Source: Pseudomonas sp. B21-056
GTDB lineage: Bacteria; Pseudomonadota; Gammaproteobacteria; Pseudomonadales; Pseudomonadaceae
NCBI RefSeq assembly: GCF_026016325.1
Contig: NZ_CP087203.1
Span: forward strand, 930,001-994,000
Length of the DNA: 64,000 bases
Direction of reading: 5' to 3'
The position numbers were made by a program, and so were the translations under genes. The notes beneath the pieces are model-generated. The model did not search any database and was not told the origin of the DNA. It saw only the letters and a program-made list of their open reading frames with translations. Below are positions 43,451 through 53,127 of this stretch, piece by piece (the first letter of the stretch is position 1; each line of letters starts with the position of its first letter).

Positions 43451-43560
43451 TGATCGTTCCCACGCTCTGCGTGGGAATGCAGCCAGGGACGCTCCGCGTC
43501 CCGAGAGCCGAACGCGGAGCGTCCGTTGAGGCATTTCCACGCAGAGCGTGGGAACGATCA
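43451..43560. repeat. Intergenic palindromic repeat, 'CGTTCCCACGCTCTGCGTGGGAA' family, copy 3
   Basis: TGATCGTTCCCACGCTCTGC at the left, exact complement GCAGAGCGTGGGAACGATCA at the right (43541-43560). It begins 15 bases after the garD stop and may act as its 3' hairpin. Confidence 0.9.
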
Positions 43561-43616
43561 GTGGGAAAGTGGCTTATCATTAGCCACCTAACGACACCCC
43601 TCTCAAGGTCCCCGGC

Positions 43617-44558
43617 ATGTTGGCAATTTTCCTCGAAACCCTGAACATCACCGCGCCGGTGTTTGCCATGCTGTTTCTGGGGGTGCTGCTCAAGCGCGTC
43701 AACTGGATCAACGACAATTTCATTCACACCGCCTCGTCCCTGGTGTTCAACGTCACCATGCCGGCGCTGTTGTTCCTCGGCATCCTCCACGCCGACCTGC
43801 ATGCGGCGTTGCAGCCGGCCCTGCTGATCTATTTCTCCATCGCCACCCTGGTGAGCTTTGCCATGGCCTGGGGTTGGGCGATCTGGCGTTGCCCGCGGGA
43901 GGATCGCGGCATCTACACCCAAGGCGCGTTTCGTGGCAACAACGGGGTCATCGGCCTGGCGTTGGCGGCGAGCATGTACGGTGACTACGGGATTTCCCTG
44001 GGAGCGATCCTCGCGGCGCTGGTGATCCTGTTCTACAACACCTTGTCGACCATCGTGCTGGCGGTCTACAGCCCGGTGATCAAGTCCGACCCGTGGAGCA
44101 TCTGCAAAAGCGTGTTCAGTAACCCGCTGATCATCAGCGTGATCGTCGCCGCGCCGTTCGCCTATTGGCAGATCGGCCTGCCGAACTGGTTTGAAACCTC
44201 AGGCAAATACCTCGCGCAGATGACCTTGCCCCTGGCGCTGATCTGCATCGGCGGCACGCTGTCGCTGGCGGCGTTGCGCAAGAGCGGCAGGATGGCCATG
44301 AGTTCGAGCCTGGTGAAGATGGTCGGCCTGCCGGTGCTGACCACCCTGGGGGCCTGGCTCTGGGGTTTTCGCGGGGCGGAACTGGGCATCCTGTTCCTGT
44401 ACTTCGGCAGTCCCACCGCCGCCGCCAGCTTCGTCATGGCCCGCGCGGCCGATGGCAACCATGAGCTGGCGGCGGCGATCATTGTCATTACCACCTTGAT
44501 GGCGGCGATCACCACAAACCTGGGGATCTTTGTGTTGCAGTGGGGTGGGTGGATCTAG
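43617..44558 (+). CDS. AEC-family transporter (auxin efflux carrier/malonate type)
   Basis: 313-residue membrane protein with ten predicted helices: TAPVFAMLFLGVLLKRVNWI, TMPALLFLGILHADL, and the central GNNGVIGLALAASMYGD of the family. The second half repeats the fold (TLPLALICIGGTLSLAALRKSGRM, LTTLGAWLWGF, FGSPTAAASFVMARA). AEC proteins move small carboxylates or auxin-like compounds; no substrate can be assigned, and the neighbourhood gives no clear link. ATG 43617 is preceded by AAGG. A REPIN follows the gene. Confidence 0.87.
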   Translation: MLAIFLETLNITAPVFAMLFLGVLLKRVNWINDNFIHTASSLVFNVTMPALLFLGILHADLHAALQPALLIYFSIATLVSFAMAWGWAIWRCPREDRGIYTQGAFRGNNGVIGLALAASMYGDYGISLGAILAALVILFYNTLSTIVLAVYSPVIKSDPWSICKSVFSNPLIISVIVAAPFAYWQIGLPNWFETSGKYLAQMTLPLALICIGGTLSLAALRKSGRMAMSSSLVKMVGLPVLTTLGAWLWGFRGAELGILFLYFGSPTAAASFVMARAADGNHELAAAIIVITTLMAAITTNLGIFVLQWGGWI

Positions 44559-44587
44559 GCTTGGGTTTCTGGTGTTCTTGAGGTCCA

Positions 44588-44670
44588 ATCGCGAGCAGGC
44601 TCGCTCCCACATTCGACCGCGTTCCTTCTGAAGAAACCCCATCAACTGTGGGAGCGAGCCTGCTCGCGAT
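44588..44670. repeat. REPIN, 'GTGGGAGCGAGC' family, copy 2
   Basis: Arms ATCGCGAGCAGGCTCGCTCC (from 44588) and TGTGGGAGCGAGCCTGCTCG (from 44647) are perfect complements over 24 bases, with a 35-base loop. It lies between the convergent AEC transporter gene and the carboxymuconolactone decarboxylase-like gene and could terminate both. Confidence 0.9.
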
Positions 44671-44683
44671 AGCAATCTTCCTG

Positions 44684-45064
44684 TCACTCAGGCTTCTGGT
44701 AGCTATCGATCACTTCCTGCGCCGCCCGAAACGCATCGATCGCTGCTGGCACCCCGGCATACACCGCGCAATGCAGCAACGCCTCGCGAATCTCTTCCAC
44801 CGTACAGCCATTGTTCAGCGCGCCACGCACATGGCCTTTGAGTTCCTGCGGGCATTTGAGGGCGGTGAGGGCGGCGAGGGTGATCAGGCTGCGGGTTTTC
44901 AACGGCAGGCCTTCACGGCTCCAGACGCTGCCCCAGGCATGTTCGTTGACGAAGTCCTGCAGGGGCTGGGTGAATTCGGTGGCGTTGCCCAGCGCACGGT
45001 CGACGAACGCATCGCCCATCACTTGGCGACGCATGTCCAGGCCGGTCTTTGGAGTGTCGGTCAT
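44684..45064 (-). CDS. Carboxymuconolactone decarboxylase family protein
   Basis: 126 residues, the size of PcaC. Conserved segment: MGDAFVDRALGNATEFTQPLQDFVNEHAWGSVWSRE, then TRSLITLAALTALKCPQELKGHVRGALNNGCTVEEIREALLHCAVYAGVPAAIDAF, the PcaC pattern. In the beta-ketoadipate pathway PcaC decarboxylates gamma-carboxymuconolactone, but no other pca gene is near and paralogues of unknown function are common, so no symbol is given. ATG 45064 overlaps the antiporter stop (ATGA), with AGAGGGA upstream. Confidence 0.88.
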   Translation of the reverse strand: MTDTPKTGLDMRRQVMGDAFVDRALGNATEFTQPLQDFVNEHAWGSVWSREGLPLKTRSLITLAALTALKCPQELKGHVRGALNNGCTVEEIREALLHCAVYAGVPAAIDAFRAAQEVIDSYQKPE

Positions 45065-46155
45065 GGCAAATCCCTCTTGTGGTGTTGGCGGCGCCAGGCG
45101 CGCACGGAGGTGAACAGCAAGAATGCGAGCAGGACCGGCAGCACGTAGAACAGCATCAGCCGTTCCAGTTGGCCGGCCAGGGGCATGCCGGTGGTGAACG
45201 ACACCACGTGCAACCCGTAGGCCACGTACAAACCGAGGAACAGCAAGCCTTCGGCGCGGGTGACGCGATAACCGGAATAGAACACCGGCAGGCACAGCAC
45301 CGCGACGCCGAGCATCACCGGCAGGTCGAAATCCAGGGCGTTCGGCGAAACCGAAAGCGGCGTCGGGGCGGCGAGGGCGGTCACCCCCAGCACGCCCAGC
45401 AGGTTGAACAGGTTGCTGCCGATCACGTTGCCCACCGCGATGTCGCGCTGGCCCCGCAACGCGGCGATCAGTGAGGTGGCGAGCTCCGGCAGCGAGGTGC
45501 TGACCGCGACGATGGTCAGGCCGATGATGCGCTCCGACAGCCCCAGGTCTGTCGCCACTTCCACCGCCGCGCCCAGCAGCAGGTGCCCGGCGAAAATCAG
45601 CATCGCCAGGCCGGCTGCGATCATCGACAGGCTCTTGAGCCAGGACGTCGGCGTCACGTCGACCGCTACGGCGTGGGGGCGCCCGGAGTGTTGCGACTGA
45701 CGCAGCAACAGGCCCAGGTACACCGCCAGGGCGATCAGCAGCAGCATGCCGTCCAGCCGCGTCAGCTCTTCGTTCCAGGCCAGCACGAACACCAGCAGGC
45801 TGGCGCCGATCATCAGCGGGATGTCCAGGCGCACCAGTTGGCGCGAGACCCGCAACGGAATGATCAGCGCCGACAGGCCGAGGGTCACGAGGATGTTGAA
45901 GATGCCGCTGCCGATCACGCTGCCGACGGCGATGTCGGCGTTCTGCGCCAGGGTCGCTTGCAGGCTGACGGCCATCTGCGGCGCGCTGCTGCCGAAGGCG
46001 ACGATGCTCAGGCCGATGATCAGTGGACGCACTTGCAAGCGCGCCGCCAGGCCGACGGCCGCACGCACCAGCAACTCGGCGCCGGCGATCAGCAACAGCA
46101 GGCCGCCGAACAATTCGATCAGGCTGAAAAGCGGTAAAGCGGCGAGTAGGGAAAT
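45061..46155 (-). CDS. CaCA-family calcium/sodium antiporter-like protein (probable ATT start)
   Basis: 364 residues if it starts at ATT 46155. Membrane exchanger with two inverted alpha repeats: GSSAPQMAVSLQATLAQNADIAVGSVIGSGIFNILVTLG and VSTSLPELATSLIAALRGQRDIAVGNVIGSNLFNLLGVLG. In the first repeat the normally conserved ion-binding Glu (xSAPE) is Gln; the second keeps Glu. No in-frame ATG precedes FGGLLLLIAGAELLVRAAVG. ATT 46155 has GGAG 7 bases before it and begins 16 bases after the RlpA-like stop; TTG 46113 has no Shine-Dalgarno and would cut into the first helix. The 4-base overlap with the downstream gene indicates coupling. Confidence 0.83.
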   Translation of the reverse strand: MSLLAALPLFSLIELFGGLLLLIAGAELLVRAAVGLAARLQVRPLIIGLSIVAFGSSAPQMAVSLQATLAQNADIAVGSVIGSGIFNILVTLGLSALIIPLRVSRQLVRLDIPLMIGASLLVFVLAWNEELTRLDGMLLLIALAVYLGLLLRQSQHSGRPHAVAVDVTPTSWLKSLSMIAAGLAMLIFAGHLLLGAAVEVATDLGLSERIIGLTIVAVSTSLPELATSLIAALRGQRDIAVGNVIGSNLFNLLGVLGVTALAAPTPLSVSPNALDFDLPVMLGVAVLCLPVFYSGYRVTRAEGLLFLGLYVAYGLHVVSFTTGMPLAGQLERLMLFYVLPVLLAFLLFTSVRAWRRQHHKRDLP

Positions 46156-46171
46156 GGCCGGGCTCCGTCTG

Positions 46172-46549
46172 TCAATCGTCGAGGGCTTGCACGCGCACCC
46201 GGGCGGTGCCGCTGCGCAACATGCCCAACTGCTCGGCGGCTTCGCGGGACACGTCGATCAGACGGCCTCGGGTATACGGGCCGCGGTCGTTGATACGGAC
46301 CACGACACTGTCATTGTTGCCCAGGTTGGTGATTTTCACCCGTGTGCCGAATGGCAACTGGCGATGGGCGGCGGTCAGGCTGTGCTGGTCGAAACGCTCG
46401 CCGCTGGCGGTGCGCTTGCCGTGGTGCCTGGAACCGTAATAAGAGGCGACGCCGGTCTGGTCGTAGCCGTGAGGATCGACCGTCCCGCTCTGGCTGGCGC
46501 AACCGGCCAGCAGGGACAGCAGGGCGCAGGCGCCGAGGAGACGCTTCAT
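46172..46549 (-). CDS. RlpA-like septal ring lipoprotein/lytic transglycosylase family
   Basis: 125-residue lipoprotein: lipobox LLAGC (Cys17) after a short hydrophobic signal, then a double-psi beta-barrel domain (GVASYYGSRHHGKRTASGERFDQHSLTAAHRQLPFGTRVKITN, VVVRINDRGPYTRGRLIDVSREAAEQLGM). The catalytic-type Asp in NDRGP and the His in AAHRQLPFG are present. There is no SPOR domain, so it is a short RlpA paralogue rather than the full septal RlpA, and stand-alone binding of denuded peptidoglycan is unlikely. First gene of a minus-strand set with the antiporter and decarboxylase-like genes. Confidence 0.88.
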   Translation of the reverse strand: MKRLLGACALLSLLAGCASQSGTVDPHGYDQTGVASYYGSRHHGKRTASGERFDQHSLTAAHRQLPFGTRVKITNLGNNDSVVVRINDRGPYTRGRLIDVSREAAEQLGMLRSGTARVRVQALDD

Positions 46550-46561
46550 TCTATGACCCCA

Positions 46562-46671
46562 TGATCGTTCCCATGCTCTGCGTGGGAATGCAGCCCGTGA
46601 CGCTCTGCGTCACAAAAAGCGGACGCGGAGCGTCCAGTGAGGCGTTCCCACGCAGAGCGTGGGAACGATCA
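46562..46671. repeat. Intergenic palindromic repeat, 'CGTTCCCACGCTCTGCGTGGGAA' family, copy 4
   Basis: TGATCGTTCCCATGCTCTGC at the left and CGCAGAGCGTGGGAACGATC at the right. It fills the gap between gatB and the RlpA-like gene. Confidence 0.9.
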
Positions 46672-46682
46672 CCGTCTATAAG

Positions 46683-48128
46683 TCAGCCCTCGAGCTTGCT
46701 TTTCAGCAGTTCGTTGACCTGTTGCGGGTTGGCCTTGCCCTTGGAGGCTTTCATGGCCTGGCCGACGAAGAAGCCGAACATCTTGCCGCGCTTGGCTTCG
46801 TCTGCCGCACGGTATTGCTCGACCTGTTCGGCGTTGGCCGCGAGCATTTCATCGAGCACGGCGCTGATCGCCCCGGTGTCGGTGACCTGCTTCAAGCCGC
46901 GCTTCTCGATGATCTCGTCGGCGCTGCCTTCACCATTGGCCATGGCTTCGAAGACCATCTTGGCGATCTTGCCGGAGATGGTGTTGTCCTTGATCCGCAA
47001 CAGCATGCCGCCCAGTTGCTCGGCCGACACCGGCGACTCGTCGATTTCCAGCCCCTGCTTGTTCAGCAGGCTGCCCAGTTCGACCATCACCCAGTTGGCC
47101 GCCAGCTTGGCGTCGCCGCCGATACCGACGACTTTTTCGAAGTAATCGGCCTGTTCGCGGCTGGTGGCCAGGACGTTGGCGTCGTAGCTCGACAGCCCGA
47201 ACTGCGCCTGGAAGCGCTCGCGTTTCTGCGGTGGCAGTTCCGGCAGGGTGGCGCGCACTTCATCGAGGAACGAGTCTTCGATCACGACTGGCAGCAGGTC
47301 CGGGTCGGGGAAGTAACGGTAGTCGTTGGCTTCTTCCTTGCTGCGCATCGGACGGGTTTCGTCCTTGTTCGGGTCGTACAGGCGGGTCTGCTGGATGACC
47401 TTGCCGCCGTCCTCGATCAGTTCGATCTGGCGCTGGATCTCGCTGTTGATCGCCTTCTCGATGAAGCGGAACGAGTTGACGTTCTTGATCTCGCAGCGGG
47501 TGCCGAATTCGGCCTGGCCCTTGGGACGGATCGACACGTTGCAGTCGCAGCGCAGCGAACCTTCGGCCATGTTGCCGTCGCAGATGCCCAGGTAGCGCAC
47601 CAGTGCATGGATCGCCTTGACGTAGGCCACGGCTTCCTTGGCGCTGCGCATGTCCGGTTCGGAGACGATTTCCAGGAGCGGCGTGCCGGCACGGTTCAGG
47701 TCGATGCCGGTGGCACCGTTGAATTCTTCGTGCAGGCTCTTGCCGGCGTCTTCTTCCAGGTGCGCCCGGGTGATGCCGACGCGCTTGACCGTGCCGTCTT
47801 CCAGGGCGATGTCCAGGTGGCCCTTGCCGACAATCGGCAGTTCCATCTGGCTGATCTGGTAGCCCTTGGGCAGGTCCGGGTAGAAGTAGTTCTTGCGGGC
47901 GAACACGTTGTGCTGGCCGATCTCGGCGTCAATCGCCAGGCCGAACATCACCGCCATGCGCACCGCTTCGGCGTTGAGCACCGGCAACACCCCGGGCATG
48001 CCCAGGTCAACCAGGCTGGCCTGGGTGTTGGGCTCGGAGCCGAACGTGGTGGAACTGCCGGAAAAGATTTTCGACCGGGTGGTGAGCTGGGTATGAATCT
48101 CCAGCCCGATCACGACTTCCCATTGCAT
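46683..48128 (-). CDS. gatB: Asp-tRNA(Asn)/Glu-tRNA(Gln) amidotransferase subunit B
   Basis: 481-residue kinase/tRNA-binding subunit of GatCAB, which amidates mischarged Glu-tRNA(Gln) or Asp-tRNA(Asn). N-terminal [51 protein letters not shown] catalytic cradle (here [13 protein letters not shown]), [30 protein letters not shown] (zinc-type cysteines) and the GatB/YqeY tail ending [11 protein letters not shown] are all present. ATG 48128 follows GGAG and lies 10 bases after gatA. Confidence 0.97.
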   Translation of the reverse strand: MQWEVVIGLEIHTQLTTRSKIFSGSSTTFGSEPNTQASLVDLGMPGVLPVLNAEAVRMAVMFGLAIDAEIGQHNVFARKNYFYPDLPKGYQISQMELPIVGKGHLDIALEDGTVKRVGITRAHLEEDAGKSLHEEFNGATGIDLNRAGTPLLEIVSEPDMRSAKEAVAYVKAIHALVRYLGICDGNMAEGSLRCDCNVSIRPKGQAEFGTRCEIKNVNSFRFIEKAINSEIQRQIELIEDGGKVIQQTRLYDPNKDETRPMRSKEEANDYRYFPDPDLLPVVIEDSFLDEVRATLPELPPQKRERFQAQFGLSSYDANVLATSREQADYFEKVVGIGGDAKLAANWVMVELGSLLNKQGLEIDESPVSAEQLGGMLLRIKDNTISGKIAKMVFEAMANGEGSADEIIEKRGLKQVTDTGAISAVLDEMLAANAEQVEQYRAADEAKRGKMFGFFVGQAMKASKGKANPQQVNELLKSKLEG

Positions 48129-48138
48129 GTGTTTCTCC

Positions 48139-49590
48139 TCAGAAGCCGGTTGGGGTGCGGGTGTGCCAGTCAGTGTTCAACTGATACTGGTGAGCCACGT
48201 TGAGCAGGCGGCCTTCCTGGAAATACGGCGCGAGCAGTTGCACGCCCACCGGCAGGCCATCGACGAAACCGGCCGGCATGGACAGGCCCGGCAAACCGGC
48301 GAGGTTGGCGGTGATGGTGTAGACGTCTTCCAGGTAGGCAGCGACCGGGTCGCTGTTCTTGGCGCCGAGTTTCCAGGCCGGGTTCGGCGTGGTCGGGCCG
48401 AGGATGATGTCGACCTCGTTGAAGGCGGCCATGAAGTCGTTCTTCACCAGGCGGCGGATTTTCTGCGCCTTGAGGTAGTAGGCGTCGTAGTAGCCTGCGG
48501 ACAAGGCGTAGGTACCGACCATGATCCGCCGCTGCACTTCGGCACCGAAGCCTTCGCCACGGGAGCGCTTGTACAGGTCGATCAGGTTTTCCGGGTTCTC
48601 GCAGCGATAGCCGAAGCGCACGCCGTCGAAACGCGACAGGTTCGAGGAGGCTTCCGCCGGGGCGATCACATAATAGGCAGGAATCGCGTGCTGCATGTTC
48701 GGCAGGCTGATTTCCTTGACCACCGCGCCGAGCTTTTCCAGCTCCTTGACGCTGTTCTGGATCAGTTCGGCGATGCGCGGGTCGAGGCCGGCGCCGAAGT
48801 ACTCCTTCGGCACGCCGATGCGCAGGCCTTGCAGGGAGCCGTTGAGGCCGGCGCTGTAGTCCGGCACCGGTTCATCGATGCTGGTGGAGTCGTTCGGGTC
48901 GAAGCCGGCCATGCCTTGCAGCAGGATCGCGCAGTCTTCGGCGGTGCGCGCCAGTGGGCCGCCCTGGTCGAGGCTCGACGCGTAGGCAATCATGCCCCAG
49001 CGCGACACGCGGCCGTAGGTGGGCTTGAGACCGGTGAGGTTGGTGAACGCCGCCGGCTGGCGAATCGAGCCGCCGGTGTCGGTGGCAGTGGCGGCCGGCA
49101 ACAGGCGGGCGGCCACGGCGGCGGCGGAACCGCCGGACGAACCGCCCGGTACGTGTTCCAGGTTCCAGGGGTTTTTCACCGCGCCGTAGTGGCTCGACTC
49201 GTTGGCCGAGCCCATGGCGAATTCGTCCATGTTGGTCTTGCCCAGGGTCACGGTGCCGGCGGCGGCCAGCTTGGCGACCACGGTGGCGTCGTACGGGGCC
49301 TTGAAGTTGTCGAGCATCTTCGAGCCGCAGCTGGTGCGTACGCCCTGGGTGCAGAACAGGTCCTTGTGGGCGATCGGCGCGCCGAGCAGGGCGCCGCTTT
49401 CACCGTTGGCACGGCGGGCGTCGGCGGCCTTGGCCTGGCTCAGGGCCAGTTCTTCGGTGACGCTGATGAAGCTGTTGAGCTGCGGGTCGAGCTGGGCGAT
49501 GCGCGCCAGCAGGGCCTTGGTCAGCTCTTCGGAGGAAAACTTTTTATCGGCGAGTCCGCGGGCGATCTCGGCCAGTGTCATGTGATGCAT
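48139..49590 (-). CDS. gatA: Asp-tRNA(Asn)/Glu-tRNA(Gln) amidotransferase subunit A
   Basis: 483-residue amidase subunit that releases ammonia from glutamine. Amidase-signature triad: K76 in [13 protein letters not shown], the cis-Ser in [13 protein letters not shown] and the nucleophile Ser in [13 protein letters not shown]. Also [22 protein letters not shown] near the C-terminus. ATG 49590 ([17 protein letters not shown]) is the usual Pseudomonas start, although ATG 49581 is possible. It lies between gatC (16 bases upstream) and gatB (10 bases downstream) in one operon. Confidence 0.97.
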   Translation of the reverse strand: MHHMTLAEIARGLADKKFSSEELTKALLARIAQLDPQLNSFISVTEELALSQAKAADARRANGESGALLGAPIAHKDLFCTQGVRTSCGSKMLDNFKAPYDATVVAKLAAAGTVTLGKTNMDEFAMGSANESSHYGAVKNPWNLEHVPGGSSGGSAAAVAARLLPAATATDTGGSIRQPAAFTNLTGLKPTYGRVSRWGMIAYASSLDQGGPLARTAEDCAILLQGMAGFDPNDSTSIDEPVPDYSAGLNGSLQGLRIGVPKEYFGAGLDPRIAELIQNSVKELEKLGAVVKEISLPNMQHAIPAYYVIAPAEASSNLSRFDGVRFGYRCENPENLIDLYKRSRGEGFGAEVQRRIMVGTYALSAGYYDAYYLKAQKIRRLVKNDFMAAFNEVDIILGPTTPNPAWKLGAKNSDPVAAYLEDVYTITANLAGLPGLSMPAGFVDGLPVGVQLLAPYFQEGRLLNVAHQYQLNTDWHTRTPTGF

Positions 49591-49606
49591 GAGAGGCTCT
49601 TTCCCT

Positions 49607-49894
49607 TTAGTCGATGACTTTCGGAACCAGGTACAGGCCGTTTTCGACCGCTGGCGCGATGGACTGGTAGGCCTCGCGGTTATCGGGTTCGGTCACGACG
49701 TCGGCGCGCAGGCGCTGGCTGGCTTCCAGTGGGTGGGCCAGCGGTTCGATACCGTCGGTATTGACCGCCTGCATCTCGTCGACCAGCCCCAGAATGCTGT
49801 TCAGGGCAGAAGTGATGTGTGGAAGATCGGCTTCATTGAGGCCCAGGCAGGCCAGATGAGCGATTTTTTCCACGTCGGAGCGTTCAAGCGCCAT
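49607..49894 (-). CDS. gatC: Asp-tRNA(Asn)/Glu-tRNA(Gln) amidotransferase subunit C
   Basis: 95-residue small stabilising subunit of Gat[24 protein letters not shown] is the family N-terminus, and the C-terminal [34 protein letters not shown] wraps GatA. TGGAGA precedes ATG 49894. First gene of gatCAB and divergent from mreB across a 372-base gap that contains the large palindrome at 49993-50119. Confidence 0.96.
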   Translation of the reverse strand: MALERSDVEKIAHLACLGLNEADLPHITSALNSILGLVDEMQAVNTDGIEPLAHPLEASQRLRADVVTEPDNREAYQSIAPAVENGLYLVPKVID

Positions 49895-49992
49895 GGGATT
49901 CTCCAGTGGAAAACAGAACGGACGCAATCTGTCCGTGTGTTAGATTGTCGGAACACTACCGCATTTCTACGGTCCAGTGCCCTGTATCACAA

Positions 49993-50119
49993 ATACTGTT
50001 CCTTTTTTGACGGCGTCTATTGCCGTCATGCTGCGTTGCCGCTTCTCGCCATAGCGGGCTATGACTCGTCGCGGCGCCTTGCCTGACGACAATAGCCACT
50101 CGTCAAAAAAGGAACGTAT
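49993..50119. repeat. Long imperfect palindrome between gatC and mreB
   Basis: About 127 bases. Outer arms ATAC(T)GTTCCTTTTTTGACG and CGTCAAAAAAGGAACGTAT are near perfect; homology of the arms continues inward (TCTATTGCCGTCA against TGACGACAATAGCC), and the centre holds CATAGCGGGCTATG. No transposase is encoded. It could be a MITE-like element or a strong RNA structure. The flanking parts of the gap must carry the gat and mreB promoters; I could not assign them. Confidence 0.75.
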
Positions 50120-50254
50120 TCGCGAAACAGGGCATTGGCCGCGATTGTAGGGTTTGGTGCACAGAAAAGCGGCCAATTTAACATATTGGCGCCTTGCCCA
50201 AAATCCCTGTCGTTGTTAGAGTTTGCCGCACTTTTTTACCCACGCGTTGCCTAG

Positions 50255-51304
<1,050 letters not shown>

Positions 51305-51335
51305 GTCTCGCCGGATGGTCTATGTTGTTCGCTTC

Positions 51336-51361
51336 CGGGCAGCACTTTGCAGTGCTGCCCG
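51336..51361 (+). terminator. Hairpin after mreB (attenuator-like)
   Basis: Perfect 10-base stem CGGGCAGCAC (51336-51345) with GTGCTGCCCG (51352-51361), 6-base loop, only scattered T afterwards. Since mreCD follow on the same strand, it is more likely a partial terminator or stabilising structure than a full stop. Confidence 0.6.
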
Positions 51362-51445
51362 TTGGCGTTTATCTTCTGTCATTCGTATCCAGGCCGGTTT
51401 GATGCCGTATGAATAAAGAGAACATTTGCCTGGGAGGAGCGGCTT

Positions 51446-52612
51446 ATTAAACCGCTTTTTGCCAAAGGCCCCTCGTTGGGTGTGCGCCTGCTGGTGCTGG
51501 CCGTGCTATCGGTTGCGCTGATGGTGGTCGATGCCCGCTTCACACTGCTCAAGCCAGTGCGCAGCCAGATGTCGCTGGTGTTGATGGAATCCTATTGGAT
51601 CACCGACCTGCCGCAACGGCTGTGGCAAGGTGTGGCCAGCCAGTTTGGCAGCCGGACCGAGCTGGTCGCTGAAAACGAAAAACTCAAGACCGAGAACCTG
51701 CTGTTGCAGGGGCGCCTGCAGAAGCTGGCGGCCCTCACCGAGCAGAACGTGCGGTTGCGTGAGTTGCTCAATTCCTCTGCGCTGGTCAACGAAAAGGTCG
51801 AAGTGGCCGAGCTGATCGGCATGGACCCCAACCCTTTCACCCACCGGATCGTCATCAACAAGGGTGAGCGCGACGGTGTGGTCCTCGGCCAGCCGGTGCT
51901 CGACGCCCGTGGCCTGATGGGCCAGGTGGTGGAGTTGATGCCCTACACGTCTCGGGTGCTGTTGCTGACCGACACCACCCATAGCATCCCTGTGCAGGTC
52001 AACCGCAACGGCTTGCGGGCGATTGCCAGTGGTACCGGCAACCCGGAGCGCCTGGAATTGCGGCACGTGGCCGACACCGCCGATATCAAGGAAGGCGACC
52101 TGCTGGTCAGCTCCGGCCTCGGCCAGCGCTTCCCGGCGGGTTACCCGGTGGCGACGGTCAAGGAAGTGATCCATGACTCCGGCCAGCCATTCGCGATTGT
52201 CCGTGCGGTACCGACCGCCGCGCTGAACCGCAGCCGATACCTGTTGTTGGTGTTCAGCGACAACCGCACACCTGAAGAGCGTGCCAACGACGCTGCCGTG
52301 GCCCAGGAAGCCCAGGACCGACAAGGCCGCGAAGCGGCTGCCCCCGGCACTGCCGCACCAGCGTCGGGCGCTACGCCGACTCCATCCGTGTCGACACCGG
52401 CGACGCCGGCCCCGGCAACCACGCCGGCTGCTGCCCCGGCCACGACGCCTGCCAGGTCGGCTGCGCCTGCAACGCCAGCTCCGGCACCGGCCAGGTCGGC
52501 CGCTCATGCACCGGCCACTCATGCACCAGCGGCCCAACCGGCCCAACCGGCGCGACCTGCGGCCAAGCCACCTGCCGTTGCGCCAGCCACCAGGGGAGCA
52601 CGAGAAGAATGA
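51446..52612 (+). CDS. mreC: Rod-shape determining protein MreC (probable ATT start)
   Basis: 388 residues if translation starts at ATT 51446. Bitopic inner-membrane protein linking MreB to the wall-synthesis enzymes: short cytoplasmic N-terminus (KPLFAKGPSLG), one membrane helix (VRLLVLAVLSVALMVVD), coiled coil at about 70-110 and two beta-barrel domains. GGAGGAG (51433-51439) lies six bases before ATT with no ATG, GTG or TTG at that spot. The next start-like codon (TTG 51476) lacks a ribosome site and would remove the conserved KPLFAKGPSL. The last about 110 residues are an Ala/Pro/Thr-rich low-complexity periplasmic tail. The mreD ATG overlaps the stop. Confidence 0.93.
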   Translation: MKPLFAKGPSLGVRLLVLAVLSVALMVVDARFTLLKPVRSQMSLVLMESYWITDLPQRLWQGVASQFGSRTELVAENEKLKTENLLLQGRLQKLAALTEQNVRLRELLNSSALVNEKVEVAELIGMDPNPFTHRIVINKGERDGVVLGQPVLDARGLMGQVVELMPYTSRVLLLTDTTHSIPVQVNRNGLRAIASGTGNPERLELRHVADTADIKEGDLLVSSGLGQRFPAGYPVATVKEVIHDSGQPFAIVRAVPTAALNRSRYLLLVFSDNRTPEERANDAAVAQEAQDRQGREAAAPGTAAPASGATPTPSVSTPATPAPATTPAAAPATTPARSAAPATPAPAPARSAAHAPATHAPAAQPAQPARPAAKPPAVAPATRGAREE

Positions 52613-53097
52613 GCAGTACCCGATCCGGTAACGGCTGGATGGTCTGGTTGACCTTCGCCATCGGCCTGTTGCTCAGCGTTTCGCCGCTGCCGCAATTCAT
52701 GGAAATCCTGCGTCCGTTGTGGCTGGCCTTGCTGCTGGCTTTCTGGGCGTTGGCGCTGCCGCACAAGGTGGGCATGGTCACCGCCTGGTGTCTGGGGCTG
52801 GCCGAGGACGTGCTCTATGGGACGTTGCTGGGGCAGAACGCGCTGATCCTGACCTTGATCACTTTCCTGGTGCTGTCGCTGCAACAGCGCCTGCGGATGT
52901 TCCCGATGTGGCAACAATGCCTGGTGATCCTGGTGATCTTCGGTCTGGCGCAACTGGTACAGCTGTGGCTCAGCGCGCTGACCGGCAATCGCCAGCCGAC
53001 CCTGGCACTGGTGCTGCCGGCCCTGGTCAGCGCCTTGCTCTGGCCCTGGGTCAGCTTCGGTTTGCGTGGCCTGCGCCTGCGTTTCAAAATCAACTGA
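52609..53097 (+). CDS. mreD: Rod-shape determining membrane protein MreD
   Basis: 162-residue inner-membrane protein with five or six helices (WMVWLTFAIGLLLSVSPLPQF, LRPLWLALLLAFWALALP, GMVTAWCLGLAEDVLYGTLLGQNAL, ALILTLITFLVLSLQ). The motif G-AEDVLYGTLLGQNAL is the MreD hallmark. It partners MreC in the elongasome. The ATG overlaps the mreC stop by 4 bases (ATGA). Confidence 0.96.
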   Translation: MSSTRSGNGWMVWLTFAIGLLLSVSPLPQFMEILRPLWLALLLAFWALALPHKVGMVTAWCLGLAEDVLYGTLLGQNALILTLITFLVLSLQQRLRMFPMWQQCLVILVIFGLAQLVQLWLSALTGNRQPTLALVLPALVSALLWPWVSFGLRGLRLRFKIN

Positions 53098-53127
53098 TTG
53101 GCTGGGGCTCAAGCGGGAGATGCATTG

